Of a DNA stretch of 64,000 nucleotides, positions 25,195 to 56,600 are shown piece by piece. Under the pieces are notes generated by a model. That model was not told where the DNA came from and ran no database searches. It saw only the letters and a program-made list of their open reading frames with translations. The translations under genes were made by a program, and so were the position numbers. Each line of letters opens with the position of its first letter. The stretch's first letter is position 1. The stretch comes from Lepisosteus oculatus (Eukaryota; Chordata; Actinopteri; Semionotiformes; Lepisosteidae): contig NC_090696.1 of assembly GCF_040954835.1 (NCBI RefSeq), positions 78,491,722-78,555,721 of the forward strand, given 5' to 3'.

Positions 25195-25565
25195 TATTTC
25201 ATGCTAAAAAGAAAAGAAAAGAAACATGTTTCGGGTGTGGAGCCTTCTTCAGGTGTCATTATAGAAAGGGTGTCCAGGGACTTTAAAATGAGAAGATATT
25301 ACTCCAGTGTCAAGCATACCCCATGTGTAATATACTTTAAATCGTTTGTAACCTTATTAACATTCACAACGTGCAAATGACTGTAGTAGTTCAGGTGGGC
25401 AGCTGCGTCAGCATGTGTAGGCTGCAAAGGAACAAGTAATAGGTTTATTCCATGCTGAAAAAAAGAAGAGAGGTGCTCACACCTGAAGAAGGCTCCACGG
25501 CTGAAATGTGTTTTCTTTCTTCTTTTTTTCTGCAGGGAATAAACCTATTACTTGTTCCTGTGCAA
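25195..25565. mobile_element. Fold-back (palindromic) MITE-like repeats, one complete and one partial copy
   Basis: At 25395-25565 a left arm (GCAGCTGCGTCAGCATGTGT, then AACAAGTAATAGGTTTATTC) is followed by its inverted complement (AATAAACCTATTACTTGTTC). The core CTGAAGAAGGCTCCACGG lies between the arms. A decayed single arm with the core GGAGCCTTCTTCAGGTGTC lies at 25195-25262. The same family recurs at 43752-43839 and 53460-53672. No transposase is present, so the element is non-autonomous. Confidence 0.75.
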
Positions 25566-27159
25566 ATGACTGATCAATTGAAATGCACACCAAGTACGTG
25601 ATTACCTGAAGCTGAGCGCTAGACAGTAGATGTCTGGAGAGGTCTGTCAGATATTAAAATACAGCAGCCCTGCTGGCTGCACTAAGATCTACTGTACCCT
25701 CTCTTATCATGAGTAAACCTCACGGCCATCAGAAAGGTGACATGTAGGCAGACTGCCACAGACTGAGCTGGAGTCTGGAGTCTGAATCCTGTGCCTCTGT
25801 GGTACTTCTTCCGCCATCAGGCAAGATGCTCGGCCAGAGGAGAGAGGTGAGGCGGTGGGGAAATCGTGCAATTAACTAAAAATACAGCAGCCAGAACATT
25901 CATCTCATATTATACATTTTTAAGGTTCTCCAGTTAATGTTTCAGCACTTGTTCGAAAGCTTACTAAGGATGAGAACTCCAAGCACTCGTGTTAATAACC
26001 ACACCCGCACGTTTTATAGTTCAGCCTCCACCTTCCAGCTAATTGCAGCAACATTTTCTCCCAGCGAGCAATCCTGTGCTCAGCACCCCAACGGATTTAT
26101 CAGAAGGCGTAAACGCTTGTGAACCTCAGTCAGGAAGAAGTTAATGAAAGCTGCAAAGTATCAGATTCGCAATCTGACCAGGACTCATCAAGCCTGTTCC
26201 ACTAACCCTGTGTCCTGCAGAAACGGCATCTCCAAAGAAGAAAATTAATCAGGAGCTCTACAGAGAAAGAATGAAGCAATGGGAAACTGGAAGGTGATAA
26301 AGGGAAGAGAGGAAGGATGCAGAAAGACTAATACGCACAAGAGAGTGAGGCTTGCGACTGTACTTATAGTATTTCGGGAAGTGACGTCATGGAAAAGTAC
26401 GAGTTGGAGCAGCAGAGGTGAGGGTGACTTTGGGTGCTGTCATTCCTACAGAACTTTCATTAACACTCATATCGTTATGGGACATCGCGAAGGCTAAACG
26501 TCCATATCAACGCGAATAAATAAATAATTATGCATCAACATTCACAGATTAAAGCAGAGGCGTTCTTCTCTGTGCTTTGAAATGTTTTTTGTATGTTAAT
26601 ATTTTTTACAAAATTGTCGGTGATACATTTTCGTTAAACCTTTCATGACTACAGTCCTGGCAAGGGGGATGTTTGTTCACTGTCCAGTTTGTGCACACTC
26701 AGAAGGGTATGCGAGGCTTTTCGATGAGGATTTCCAAATTACCCGAGGCTACTGTAAAAAAATACAAATAGATCTGGAAGAATAAACAGGTTATTCCATG
26801 TAATCTTCAACTTTAAAGGACTCGCGGTATTTCTGGAGTTGGCTAGGGACGTGTAATTGTTATAGAAGTAAATCATACTTGCAGAGACGGCTACTAATCA
26901 GAACTTGAACGCCTACTTACAACTATGCAAGTTTTACAATTTACAACTTCTTATAAGTAATTCCCCATTGTTTTGGTTTTAAAATGTAATCTCCTTGTGC
27001 ACGCAACTCCAGAAAGTTTTCTGTCCAAATGCTTTACCACAATGTTTCAATCCAATCTGAACGATGAATCAATATCTGAGTTACTGCCACAGTCCCATCT
27101 GGGTTTTTGCTCGTTCGGAAATCACACTGTTGAAAAAGGGACAGAATATTCAAATTTAA

Positions 27160-27330
27160 GACACGTGTGACACTTCCTCCCCTATTCTATATTTATAACC
27201 CTCTGCATGCGCTCCTGCGCTCAGTGCACATTAGCTATTTATAGGCTACTTATAATTAAACATTGTAATCAGCATCAGATGTTTTAAGGCAATTTAATTA
27301 TCGTAGACGTTCGACTTTTTTCAAATGTGC
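27160..27330. promoter_or_regulatory. TAAT-rich non-repetitive block, possible enhancer
   Basis: The sequence has a CACGTG E-box (27160-27170), a TATTTATA motif, and clustered TAATTA/TTAAT cores, with no coding frame. It may be a pdx2 or pdgfra regulatory element. The evidence is compositional only. Confidence 0.2.
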
Positions 27331-30300
27331 AGGATATATTTGACTCTAAACAGGCAGGTTGGAAGGAGTCTGTATGGAGCTGTTTGTCTTAATGGTTTGT
27401 TCATGTTTTAGGTTTATTGATCAAAAATACAAAGTCCTAAAATGCCGATTTGAACATACCCTTAAAAAAACATATTACCAGGCAATACTAGTTTCGAAAT
27501 AATACGGTACCCAGTTAGTATCTAGAACAAGGGACTGTTCATAGCTGCCTTTCCGGGGAACATATGGAAGTAATAGCCGGGCTCTGCATTTTTAGAGTGG
27601 AAGATCTATGCAGCTTCGGCACAGAGCTACAGGCGACGGGAGTGCAATGGCTAAAGGGCGGGAGACAGGGACCCGCTCGGTTTCTGTAAAGGGGTTCATT
27701 CAGGGCGCTTGGGCTTAAATTCATTTAAACCTTAATTAACATGCAAGAATTAATTGCTCTAATTGCTCTTCCCCGCCCTCTTTCCGGGGTTTTGCATTAG
27801 TAAAGAGAAGGAATGGAATTTGGTGCGAAATTAACGAAAATTTAAAATATATGTTTATTATATTTTATTTTATTATTATATACATTGTGTATTTTTATGA
27901 ATCAGCCGGAAACCAATAATAAATGAGAGAAATTTAAACAGAAGTACAACAGAAGTAATTTTGAAAGAAGTGGGTAGCTTGTAAGGTCGTTTTTAGTAGT
28001 TTGTATTTTCCCTGATATTCCAGCGCCCTCTGCCCTCACGAATTGTAATAGCAACATATGGGATTAATTCTACAGTTGAAGGCGACACACCAGAGATTTG
28101 GTGTTTGACAAAAAAAAAACACTCACGTCCACCTTATACTTAATGCTGTATTTTTTGTTCTTCTAGGCTGTGCGGACGCGTTGTTTTACATTTTTGCATT
28201 GCCTGCTAGTTTTACCGAGACGAACTTTGAATACCGTCTGTCTCTGCTTGAGTGCATTTAAACATGAAAAATACTTGCTTTCGGATTTATAGATTGTTAA
28301 ATATTTTTAACAATGGGTCAATTGTAAAACTGTCGAACAAGTTTGTCTGAAATTAAAAATTCACTATAATTTGTCACACGACCATTTTATCATCTTTAAT
28401 TTTCGCCTAAGCCAAGCCCTCTACGTTTTGGAGAATAAAATTACATATAAGCATGCCACTCACAAGGGTAAACAATTGTTTTCATATGAATGTAAACTTT
28501 GCCTTGATTCAGAAGGACTCCAAAAAAGTCTTATACTCCACCCCCCCACCAAAAAAAAAAGAAGAGACCGATTTTTCCTGGTAGTACTATGGCCCTCCTC
28601 CCTGTGTAAAAAGTTTTAAGTGCAAAGTTTAGCGAAATCCGACTCCCGTTTCGGTATGACGGTGAGAGCTCCGACTCTTATTTTGAAAGCGACCCGAGGG
28701 GGGCTCATTTCCTGATACTTATTTACTTTAAGGCAGATGATTAGTTTTTTGGGGAAGGATGGACTGTTACATTGAATCAATTACAAGTCGTTGTGCTTGA
28801 AGCCCATTACTAAGCTCAGCCGTGGAAGCAGGAGGTACAGGGCACACATCAGTTTCTCTTGACCGCTCTGGATTGTGGATTGCGCTTTGTGGATTACCTC
28901 TGAAAACAGCTAGCGAGACCTTCGGGAAGAAGATCACTGGATCTAACCAAGCATCCATGAGACTGTAATCCAGTCAATGTTTTCTTTAAGGAAATAAAGA
29001 GAATTTACAAGGTATTGTAACTTATTATTTTTAAGGTAATGCAAACCTCTGCGGTTCTAAAGGGTCCATTTTATCGATTCTAAAAACCTCTTCCTTATTT
29101 AATTAACTAATTGCACATTATTATTAAAGAGTTATCATAATCCGTATACTTTTTGTTAGTCAGAACGCGTTGGTTTATTGAAATAAAGCAACCTTTTAAT
29201 TTCAATCAAAGCAAATGCACATTTTGGTTTTACAATTAGGATGTGCCTTGTAATTAGTAATTTAATTTAACTATTAACTAATGAATTGTCTAAAATCATA
29301 GCGGGGAACCGCAGGCTTTTGAAGCTCCAAAAACTAGCGTACCGCTTGAAATGGGATGTAATGCAGAATCCTAAAAAACCGAAGAGGCTCATCATGAAGA
29401 CGAGAAGGTTTCCGAAAAGCAGAAAATACTTTTGAAATAATAATAATCGGACGGAATACAGGTCATTCAACATTACACGGATAATAATGTTTCCTCCACA
29501 TCGGTCCGCTGGAGCACTGCAGAAGATCCCCTGGAAACGGGTGGCGAAATGGAGAAAACCCCGATCTCTTGTTTCACAGTGGGACGATTCACATCAGGAG
29601 GCTCGCTGGGTCTGAGGGATGCGCTGCAGGCTGTCATGGCAAACACATTTGAGACTGGATGTGAAGTAAATTAAAGTCCCGCAAATGGAATTTAAAACAT
29701 TTTTTTTATGGAACAAAGGTTCGTTTGGGATGTTCTTTTGGAATGGATAACTGGAACCAAGTAACATTAAGCCAAAGGGAACTTAAAGCTTGGAAAATGC
29801 AACTATAAAGGCTGTGTTTTAACATTTGGGTTTAACTGAAAAAAAAAAACGCATTCTATTTTTTTTTCGTTATTCCGCTGTAAATAGTGGTATTCTGTTT
29901 TTTTACAGTCAGATTGAAGAATTCTCTTGATTTTCTTCCGTCTTCGCTTTTTTTTTAATTCAACTTCTACGAATGGTGGGGATAGTTTTTTCCCGTCTTT
30001 TGGGAGTCCAGGTTTGAAAACTCTGCCTTCCTTTATGTTTTTGTCACGTCTGGGATGCAATTAAACAGCGAAGGCTTTGTGGAGAGTAACGAATTGAATC
30101 AGTTTATTATGATCTTTTGAGGACAAGAACTGAGACTTGGGAGAAATTTGCGGCTGTTCCTAAATTCGTTAGTCTACCTATAGTAACGCAGAAGAAGACG
30201 GGAGTCTTACGGGAATTCCTTTCCATATTCTACCGGCATCGTGACTGCGATTCCATGAGTATTTCACGGATGATTCATGAAATCTATTCATTAAAATATA

Positions 30301-30825
30301 ACTATATCCACATGGCAAATTGTACCGAAATTGTCGAAACTAATTAAATATTTGTCACATTGAAGGAATCTTAAACAGGTTTCCCGGGGGGGGGAGGGGT
30401 TGACGGACGAAAATGCACTAAGAAAAAGTATTTTCATTAAATTCTCAACACCCCGGGATTTGCCAAGCTTAATTATTCTCTTTGCGCTCATCTGAAGAGC
30501 AGCTGCACAAAATACCATATTTCTTAAACGGCAAAATGCGGAATAAAATTAATATTGGACTTCATGTTTTTTTTTCTGAACAAATTTTACATTGTGTGCA
30601 GAATGCTCTACTCCGAGGGCTCTGTACGAAATTGTTATACGCTGCTCTATATTGAAATACACGCAAACTTCTAGTACGAAGTTCAACTCCAAACGGAGAG
30701 TGTCGGACATTTCCCAAATTTCTAATGCGCTCGATATCGTAATCATTTTCATGACAAAATCCAGACGTAAAAAGTCAGGATTTGTGTTCCCTATGGTAAA
30801 TGTAACGATATTTGACCTTAAAGGA

Positions 30826-30859
30826 GCGACGACAACAACAACAACAACAACAACAACAA
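30826..30859. repeat. (ACA)n microsatellite
   Basis: About 34 bp of ACA trinucleotide repeat, about 1.3 kb upstream of the first coding exon of pdgfra. Confidence 0.95.
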
Positions 30860-31014
30860 ATTATATCTTATTTTCTGGCATTCATATGAATAAAATAAAA
30901 TATGCATGCCCGTGTCCGAATCAGTTAATGTGACCAAAATAAGCAGCGTTTAAAATACATAAAATTGTTTTAGAATTAAATGAGTTTGATTTTTAACATT
31001 AAAATACTCGTTCA

Positions 31015-31200
31015 ACAAAACCGACCGAGGGCGTCAGGCAGGCGAAAGCGTGGTGAGGTGTTGTGCTGGCTGGCGCGGGCAGTCTGTGCGGCGTCTCGTC
31101 CCGCAGCCCGACAGAAGACAGGGGCTCTCGCAGCGGACTGATGAAACACAGACACCGCCGCTCCGGCTGGACCAGAAACTTTCAGGATCGGACAAGGATA
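31015..31200 (+). promoter_or_regulatory. CpG-rich segment, candidate pdgfra promoter or untranslated exon 1
   Basis: A 185-bp island of high GC and many CpGs stands out in AT-rich DNA about 1 kb upstream of the first coding exon. PDGFRA in other vertebrates has a separate non-coding first exon followed by an exon holding the start codon and signal peptide, so this is a reasonable place for the promoter or exon 1. A possible donor GGTGAGG lies at 31052-31058. The transcription start is not identified. Confidence 0.35.
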
Positions 31201-32164
31201 GCCAGCAATTCAAGCATTAGCTTAGCCTCCTTCATCATAATTAGACATTACAACATGACCAATTCAACCTACTAAATATTCGTCTTACTTGCCCTTTCAC
31301 TACAGGTTACAATAGATGTAGCCTTTAGTAAAAAATAACAGCCTTTAGAACATGAGTTCAGCTGACAAAAAGCTCATACACATTTGTGATGTAGCGTTTT
31401 AATTTCGTGTTTTATGATTTCACACTTAAGATGTAGGAAATGAAGGAAATATTTTAGGTCGACTGTATGAATGGTACGACATCTATGCCATTTATTAAAC
31501 GTTTTCTTAAGTTTATTGCCCTAGGTATTTACTTAGATATCACATCGTTTGATCGTTGATCTACCGCCTAAAATGGCATTTCAGAACACTGCAAAATAAG
31601 TTTATGCATCATGTAAAAATGTGTTGTCAAAATCTTGTAACGTTTCTGTTCTTCCGCCTGGTAAACAAATATCGTGCTGCAGCGCCCTCTCTTGGTATTT
31701 ATAATGTAATGGCATCATTTTTACAAGCAGAGTTATGCGTGGAAAAAAAGTCGCGTCTTTCATGAAATAATACAATATATATGTTAAAACAAATGTGCGT
31801 GAAATGTCCGAATGTTTTAATTTTAAAAGCAGACCCACTTGTCGATTACAACCGTGGCAGATGATTCATCAGGGTTTCCCTCTTTTTGAGTCAAGGGTTA
31901 CATGTAGGTTGTTTTCTTAGAAACCCGTATCTTTTCCGAGCAGAACTAGAACAAAGGGCTAGTTTAACTTGATCTATACCAATTTATATGAAATAATCAA
32001 AAATAACCTGAAACAAAATTCCGCATTCTTCATGATTCCTATTTCATTTGTTTTGTACAGCTGTATTTATTGTTTTTGAAACTTCATGCACAAAAAGTTA
32101 TGCACATCTATTTTTTTTGCAGTTGATGACCTAAAAATTGACCAAAATGGATGTCTTCTTGCAG

Positions 32165-50104
<17,940 letters not shown>

Positions 50105-52280
50105 AAATAAATAAGCTATGAATGAAGAGGAATCTACATTCCCAAGAGACTTCCTTTTATCCAAAAACAGTGACCACTTCATTGCATTAAGGCTGACACA
50201 TGAAAGACTCCAGCAGTGGTGTTTAAGCTAAGCAAGAAAGGGACTGAATATAGGATCCAAAGGACAGTATTTCAGACAGCAGACATTTCAGGCTCATGTG
50301 TTCAAGTGAGCACTGCTCTTTGGATATCGGGGACGGGTTGTTACCTGCTGGAAGCAATGCACACAAGGATACAGGAGGAAATACATGTTCATATCTTCTT
50401 ATGGGCATTCAAACACAAGATGTGCTGTCAGTGTAAGATACTTTGCATCATTTTACCTCTCCAGTCAGTATTAATGACCATTGCCTCTTCTGTATTGAAC
50501 CACTACAGCTGGTATTTAAGGCAGATTTAAATGTGGGGAAAATAGCACTCAACATACCCCCAAAAGGTACAAATCTGCCTAGAAAAGCCAGAAGCTCAGA
50601 GACAGAGCTGTGTCTCCTTCCTTGTCATCTATGTGTTAGTGTGCTACAGATTTCTGTCCTGCATTTAGAACACTCATCGGTTCCTATTACTTTGATGAAG
50701 CACAAAACAGGATTAAATTGTTTTTATTTGTGGTATAATGTTGCTAGCAGCTATCTAAGTGCAGCAGTCAAATTTATTTTTTTACCTACTATCTCATTTA
50801 AAGTATATGATATTTGTGAATATTTGGAGTTGGGTGATCTTAGGTATTTGAAAACAGTGTCATAATTTGTAAAACATTTATTTCCCTTTGTGTGTCTTTC
50901 AGTGACTCCTTCTTTACAGATAAAAGGTATTCCTATGGTACACATTTATGGTACAGGTTCAGAAAATAATTAAAGTATATCTATAGTGAATAAAATATAA
51001 AAAAGTTCAGAGGTCTGTGCCCTATAATTTTGAGGAATACAGGTAAAAATGTTCCAGCAAAATTATTTTAATAATTATTTCATGCCAGATGATTTTCAAC
51101 AAATGTCAAAATAATCAATACTATCAAGATTTTCTAGTGAAAAGTGGAAGCACAAGCATTAATAAAGACTTTACTGGGGCCTTGATTTGCATTTAAATCC
51201 ATTTTAATGTAATAAAAAACAAAAGTCTATTACCAAAGAACAACGATAACAAGACAATCATACATACTGAACTCATCTTTTACTGTAATAATTCAGTGCT
51301 AAATGTGGTATGAGAACAAAAATGTGATCCTTTAGTCCTTAGGGGATTCTGTATACTACCAACAGTATTCTTCAGGAGAATAAAGCATCACAGGTATCAA
51401 ACTCACAGAAACTTAGTGGGTCTCTTAAACTGGTTATGTGTGTATGCTGTGCTCACCATGTTTTATTTAGTGATGTTACTTGAGTGTTAATTAAAAAATG
51501 AAGTAAAGATGATGAGCTCTATATGTCTTCCTCACCACCTGAAAAATAATACAAAGTTGCCTAAGACACCTTACTTCACATTAAAATGGGCCCTACGAGT
51601 CTAAAATGTGGCATAAACTTGTATAGAATTTTATTTTGCCTATTGAAGGACATTAGAAACTTTTACCATGATGTTATACATCATTCTGTACATATGTATC
51701 TTATATAGTCTCCTTAAATACTCTTTAAAGTCTTCGGTAGAGCTGTGTCACTGCCTTTTGTTTCTAATGTTGACTGTGACGTATTCCACAGGCACCTACA
51801 ACTGTTGCACTTTTGTATTTTTCCTTTTTAAGAGTTTTTATTTCACTTTGGAAAAAGTACATTTTCATTGTGACAATGTTGTGAACGCTGGTGAGGAGGT
51901 TGGCCAGGCGGTGGTGGAGAAGTGTTGCTCAAAAAGGTACAACGATTTGTAACTCCGAATAGTCACCCAGTTATAGGTGGTATTCTTCCTTAATATGCAG
52001 TATGTAAATTCAGATGTTCTATATTTCAATAAATGATATAAAATATGATGATGAATATGGGTCTTTTTTAAATTGTCATAATCCAAAAGTGGAAGGCCTT
52101 TTCTAAACACATTTAGACAGTGCTAGTGGAGCAAAACATAGGTTTAAGAAACAGAGCACCATGACTACAGGATACACTTACTGTATTTAAAGCTTAAAAC
52201 TAAGACTAAAAATATGTATTTCTATCCACATTGGGCTTATTACCAAACAGTTATAGTTGCTGGATCTTTTCACAAAATCG
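50105..52280 (+). other. pdgfra: Probable pdgfra 3' untranslated region
   Basis: AU-rich sequence without exons follows the stop. AATAAA-type hexamers occur at 50106 (too close to the stop to be likely), 50989-50994, and several places up to about 52030. PDGFRA mRNAs usually have a 3' UTR of a few kilobases, so the end of the transcript may lie anywhere up to about 52.1 kb. I cannot choose the site from sequence alone. Confidence 0.4.
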
Positions 52281-52289
52281 GACGAAAAT

Positions 52290-52760
52290 CACCTCAGCGT
52301 CCATTGTGCTTCTCCTGACAGTACTGGCTACTAATTCCTTGTTTGCTCGGGAGTCGCTCTTATTGATCTAGTCTGCGCAGAATATAGGACAGAGAGGAGA
52401 CCATTTGTTCTGCCTGGACCATTTGACAGTTATTCAGCAATGGATCCAAGGACCTTATCTACCCACCTCTTGAAAGAGTCAGCTTTAATGCACTGGCTGG
52501 ACAGGTTGTTCCACCCTCCAGCTACCCTTAGGCTAAAGACGCGATTGCAGTTCTCAGTTTTAAATGCACTACATTGATCCCACTTGAGTGTTCTGGTCTG
52601 TATTTATGCTGAATAAGTGTTGACTTTCTCGGCGCCTTTGAGGATTTTAAACACATTTATCAGGTCATCTTGTAATCTTCTCTGGTCAAGTCGAAAAAGG
52701 TTCAGTTCCTCCAGCCCGTCAGTATAGAACAGTCCCTGAATGTATCTTTCCATAATGTGA
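52290..52760 (-). mobile_element. Non-LTR retrotransposon (LINE) 3' remnant
   Basis: The minus strand encodes LEELNLFRLDQRRLQDDLIN followed by VFKILKG, the conserved C-terminal tail of CR1/L2-type reverse transcriptase ORFs. A 3' tail containing GAACAAATGGTCTCCTCTCT follows, a degenerate form of the GAATGGCCTCCTCTCGT end common to fish and amphibian LINEs. It is 5'-truncated and inactive, but better preserved than the copy at 11290. Confidence 0.7.
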
Positions 52761-53459
52761 TGAGCAAAAATGGAAATAATATCCCAAATGGGGCCTTACT
52801 TGTGTAATATGCAGTTTGAACTTACATTTACAAAATTTACAAAAACCTTCATCATTAACTTTTAAGTAATATTTATTACTTTATAAGAAACCAAAACACT
52901 TTTTACAAAAACAGTTTTACAAAGATTTTACTAGATGTAGTAAAAACAGCAGTTTTAAAAACAATGTGTAATTGTAGGACATGTCCACAAGGTGGAGTGA
53001 TACAGTAATTTGCTGATGCGGCAACACACAACGTATTTTACCCCTTTTTGCACATTGTTCAGGGTAATTCCGCGAGAAGATAGGAAGATTCGCTCTTCAA
53101 GGTCTTTGATATACTCAGATTTTCTCTGGAGCTGTTATATTCACAAATTATATGTGAAATAAAAGACCGTCTAAAACTAGTGTAAAGTGTCTAATTTAGG
53201 CTTCAGTCCTGCTTGCTTCACTAACGCGAATCAACAAGTATTGGAAAAGGTCTAGTTTATATGGTAAGTACCTTGTACATCATTTACGGTGAGACTTGTA
53301 TGTTATAAAATTGTATATTGATTTAAATATTAGGTGAATATGAAAGAAATGTTAACATTGTGTACATTGAGTTGTATTGTTGCATATTCGTATTACTGTC
53401 GCTAGGTGGCACTGCGTTTCAACTATTTGAATTTATTACCTTTTTAACATGCCCCAAGC

Positions 53460-53672
53460 AGTAAATAAAGAAGTAATAGATTTATTCCATGCTGAAAAGA
53501 AAAGAAAGAAAACACAACGTTTCGTCCGTGGAGCCTTCTTCAGATGTCCAAACTTGAAGAAGGCTCCATGGCCGAAACGTTGTGTTTTCTTTCTTCTCTT
53601 TTCAACATGGAATAAACCTTTACTTGTTCCTTTGCAGCCTACCCATGCTGATGCAGCTACCCCCCCAAGGGG
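53460..53672. mobile_element. Fold-back MITE-like element, near-complete palindrome
   Basis: Left arm (AGTAATAGATTTATTCCATG, AACACAACGTTTCGTCCGTG, GAGCCTTCTTCAGATGTCC) and right arm (TTGAAGAAGGCTCCATGGCC, GAAACGTTGTGTTTTCTTTC, CAACATGGAATAAACC) are inverted copies separated by only a few bases. The right end reads TTTGCAGCCTACCCATGCTG. This is the best copy of the family in the window and has no coding capacity. Confidence 0.85.
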
Positions 53673-56600
53673 TAAATGCCTAAAATATCCTTCTTGTTAA
53701 CAGTAATATTTGTCATTTTCCTGATATTGCCTTTGTAAATTTGAAGCATTTATGAGTGATTTCTTCAGTACATATGTAAAATAATATATTACGTCCCCTA
53801 TGTTGTTTAAACACAGATTGGACCTAAACTGTGACAAAGTATGCATAAGGGGCATTCTTGAAAAAGAGAACTGAAACAACACATTAGATATTTCCAGTTA
53901 AATAAACACTGGTCTACCTCAAGCACCTAATAAAACACAAAAGTCGATGAGGACAGTGGGTGAACAGGTCTCACCTGTTGCTGATGTTTGTCATGAACTG
54001 CTGTCACATTGCCAGCGTTACTCAGAAGCACAAGGTGACAATTACTGTGATGCTGCATGATTAAATCATCAGGTGATTTTCTTAGTTTAAGATGGGACAC
54101 TGCTCTTTGAACAGATTTCACCCAGTAAATATGATTGAGAACAGAATATCAGAGTTAAAAAAGGGGGTACAGTTAATTTTACCCTGTTCTGTAGTCTTTA
54201 ATGGGAAACCCTGACTCATACAGTGTTGTGTGGTTAAAAGAAGCAAACACTAAACATGGTTGTGGTCAAAGTCATTGTAAAGAGATGCTGATAGTCTTTT
54301 TGACAGAACTCTGTCTTGCATGATTTCGGGATGTATCTGGGGAGACTGAGGTACTGAAGTAACATTCAGAATTTGCCTCAGGTTGAAGAACAACAATCTG
54401 AATTTAACAAAAATGAATTTGAGAAATTCAGCCACTTTCTTACCACAAATAAAAACATCTCTCCTGGCTAAAAATATAATCTCATGTAAAACAGGGTGGA
54501 CTTTGTTGTGCTGTCATTAGTGTAGAATTAATCTAGGCTGTCAGGTGAAAGGGGCTGTCAGTCCTGAAGGTATTAGCAAAGTGTTATGTTAATTGCCTGT
54601 CACCATGTGTCTTTCCAACTGTCAGGCAACCAATATAATGCAAAATAACATTTTATTTATTATCTCTAATTAAAAAGCAACCTTCTCTCTGAAAAAAATG
54701 TAGTTACTTTGGCTTGTAGAAACTTAATTCTTATCTATCCTGACATATTAAGCCTTGTTCTATAAAATAATAAAGCTTAAAATAATGTCTATGGCTCATT
54801 TAAAGATTTCTAGACTTCATAGCGTTAAGTGTTGGAATTATGACTCACATGTTTGGTTTCAGAATATCAGAAGGAATTTCTGGAGACTGTTCTTGCAGAA
54901 TCTGCACCTAGCTTTGAATATTTATTTTTAAGCTTCTATGATAGACAGCCAGACAGCAATTTTTACAGACATCTGCGACACCTGTCCTGTTTTGCTTGCC
55001 TGAGGAATCTGAGCAGCTTTTTTATCCCAATTATAGCCCAGTGACTGCTCAGGAGATGAAGGATTTCAGGAATAAGGAAATCACTGGAGGAGACGGGCAT
55101 CTAGTCCTTCCTGTTGTTCCCTACATTTCACAAAGTCCTCCACAGGGGCACAGCCTCTGTTTAACTTAGTGCAGGAAGCAGGGAAGTTCATTAGCTGTGA
55201 AGGGCTCTGCATGGCAGATCTTATTGTATAATTAACAATTTCAGTTTTAAGGATATAAAGATTTTACAGCATTCCAATGTTGCGGCTGGGTGTTGGTAGG
55301 ATCACACCTGGTTCTTTTTTATGTTTTTTTTTATTGTCACATTCTAAATGATTGCCTTTTGATTACAAAGTTGATGTCACTTTGGATGAAATCATTCAGA
55401 AACAAGCCAAAGTTAAAGTGAGCTCAGTTTTGCATTTCCCACGGTAGTTCTTATTTGGAACTGAGATATCTCTAACTTTGGCTTTTACGTCTACGTCTAC
55501 AACACCTGACACCCTTATACTTATTCTGATACTGTTTAATTGTCTACTTTTTTAATAGAAATATTCTTCTTAATTTGTTGAAGAACAATTCGGAACATAT
55601 GAGGAATTCTGTTACCATAATTTTCTGATTGGTTTGAAAGAGTCAGGTACTCACTTGAAGATTTCGTTTCTCTTTTGCTGGGGGATGTTTTGATGTTGTG
55701 ATCTGACTTCTGGACAGATGGAGAGGGTTGCTGTGGGAGGGATTCTGAAGTGATGTCCCCTGTTCTTCTTTGGGTTATTTTTTGCAGGAGGTTTTCTTGT
55801 TCTTGTTGTCTGAGGTGGAGTGTGAAATAGTTACCCACTTAAGGACTCAAGATTAAGGATATAGTTTCTCTCACTGTTATCCGTGTTGTCTCTCTGTTCT
55901 CATTTAGTAGCTACTACTCCTACTTTATACTCCTACTTCATATAATACGTTATATGTATATATATTTCATTGATAGATAACTTTGTTTATCACGTGTTAC
56001 ATTAGTTAACTTAAGCGACAAAGAATTTTCTGTTTGGCAGTCATGGGTGAGAAACCTGACCTGACCTGACAAGTAATTTATTTGGAAAATAAATTCTTAG
56101 TCTCAGTTCTGTGTCTTTCTGAGTTTCAATATCTAGGTGTAGAAATGTATTTTTTACAGTACATGCCATTAAAGTATACAACTAATAACATTCATGAATA
56201 GGTAGATCCTGCCTTAAATAAAGTAAATACATTGCACTAAGAACATTTTAACGAAACCTTTCTTCTTCCTTTACATTGAAAATGGACTTGGCTTTTTACA
56301 TGGAACTGGTGACATTTTCATGTGTGTCCTTTTTCTGCTGCTTTATGAAGACTAATCTGTTCTGTAATCACTTCAATAAAAGTTCAGTGGAAGATTTCAC
56401 AAAGACAAAGTTGCAGACGTTGCTGTGAACAATGTCTAAGAGATGCCAAGAGATGATTCACTACATATGCTATTATACTCATTATAAGACTCCTTGAATC
56501 CTCCACTTACTTACTCTAAATGTCAAAAGAAACTGTCTTAAACATATAAATACTTTAAAAATTTTTGATTTTATTTTCAGTTCGTGTTTGAAGTTTCCCT

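Larger units (their letters stand above)
16465..32140. other. pdx2-pdgfra intergenic region, no gene seen (ghost Cdx interval)
   Basis: About 15.7 kb with no supported exon on either strand. In the sister cluster Gsx1-Pdx1-Cdx2 a Cdx gene on the opposite strand follows Pdx. Here I found no Cdx-type homeodomain (no [13 protein letters not shown]-like frame) in either orientation. Contents seen are a LINE remnant (19720-20120), a decayed retroposon tail near 23880-23960, a tRNA-type SINE (24290-24575), fold-back elements (25195-25565), an ACA microsatellite (30826-30859), several TAAT-rich blocks (for example 27160-27330), and a CpG-rich segment near 31 kb. Confidence 0.55.

Noticed and set aside
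16465-32140. A Cdx gene or pseudogene expected from ParaHox cluster order
   Set aside because: No Cdx-like homeodomain or hexapeptide was seen on either strand. Absence by eye is not proof.
54853-55044. 63-codon open frame downstream of pdgfra
   Set aside because: No similarity to KIT or any family I recognise. Its length is expected by chance in this composition.
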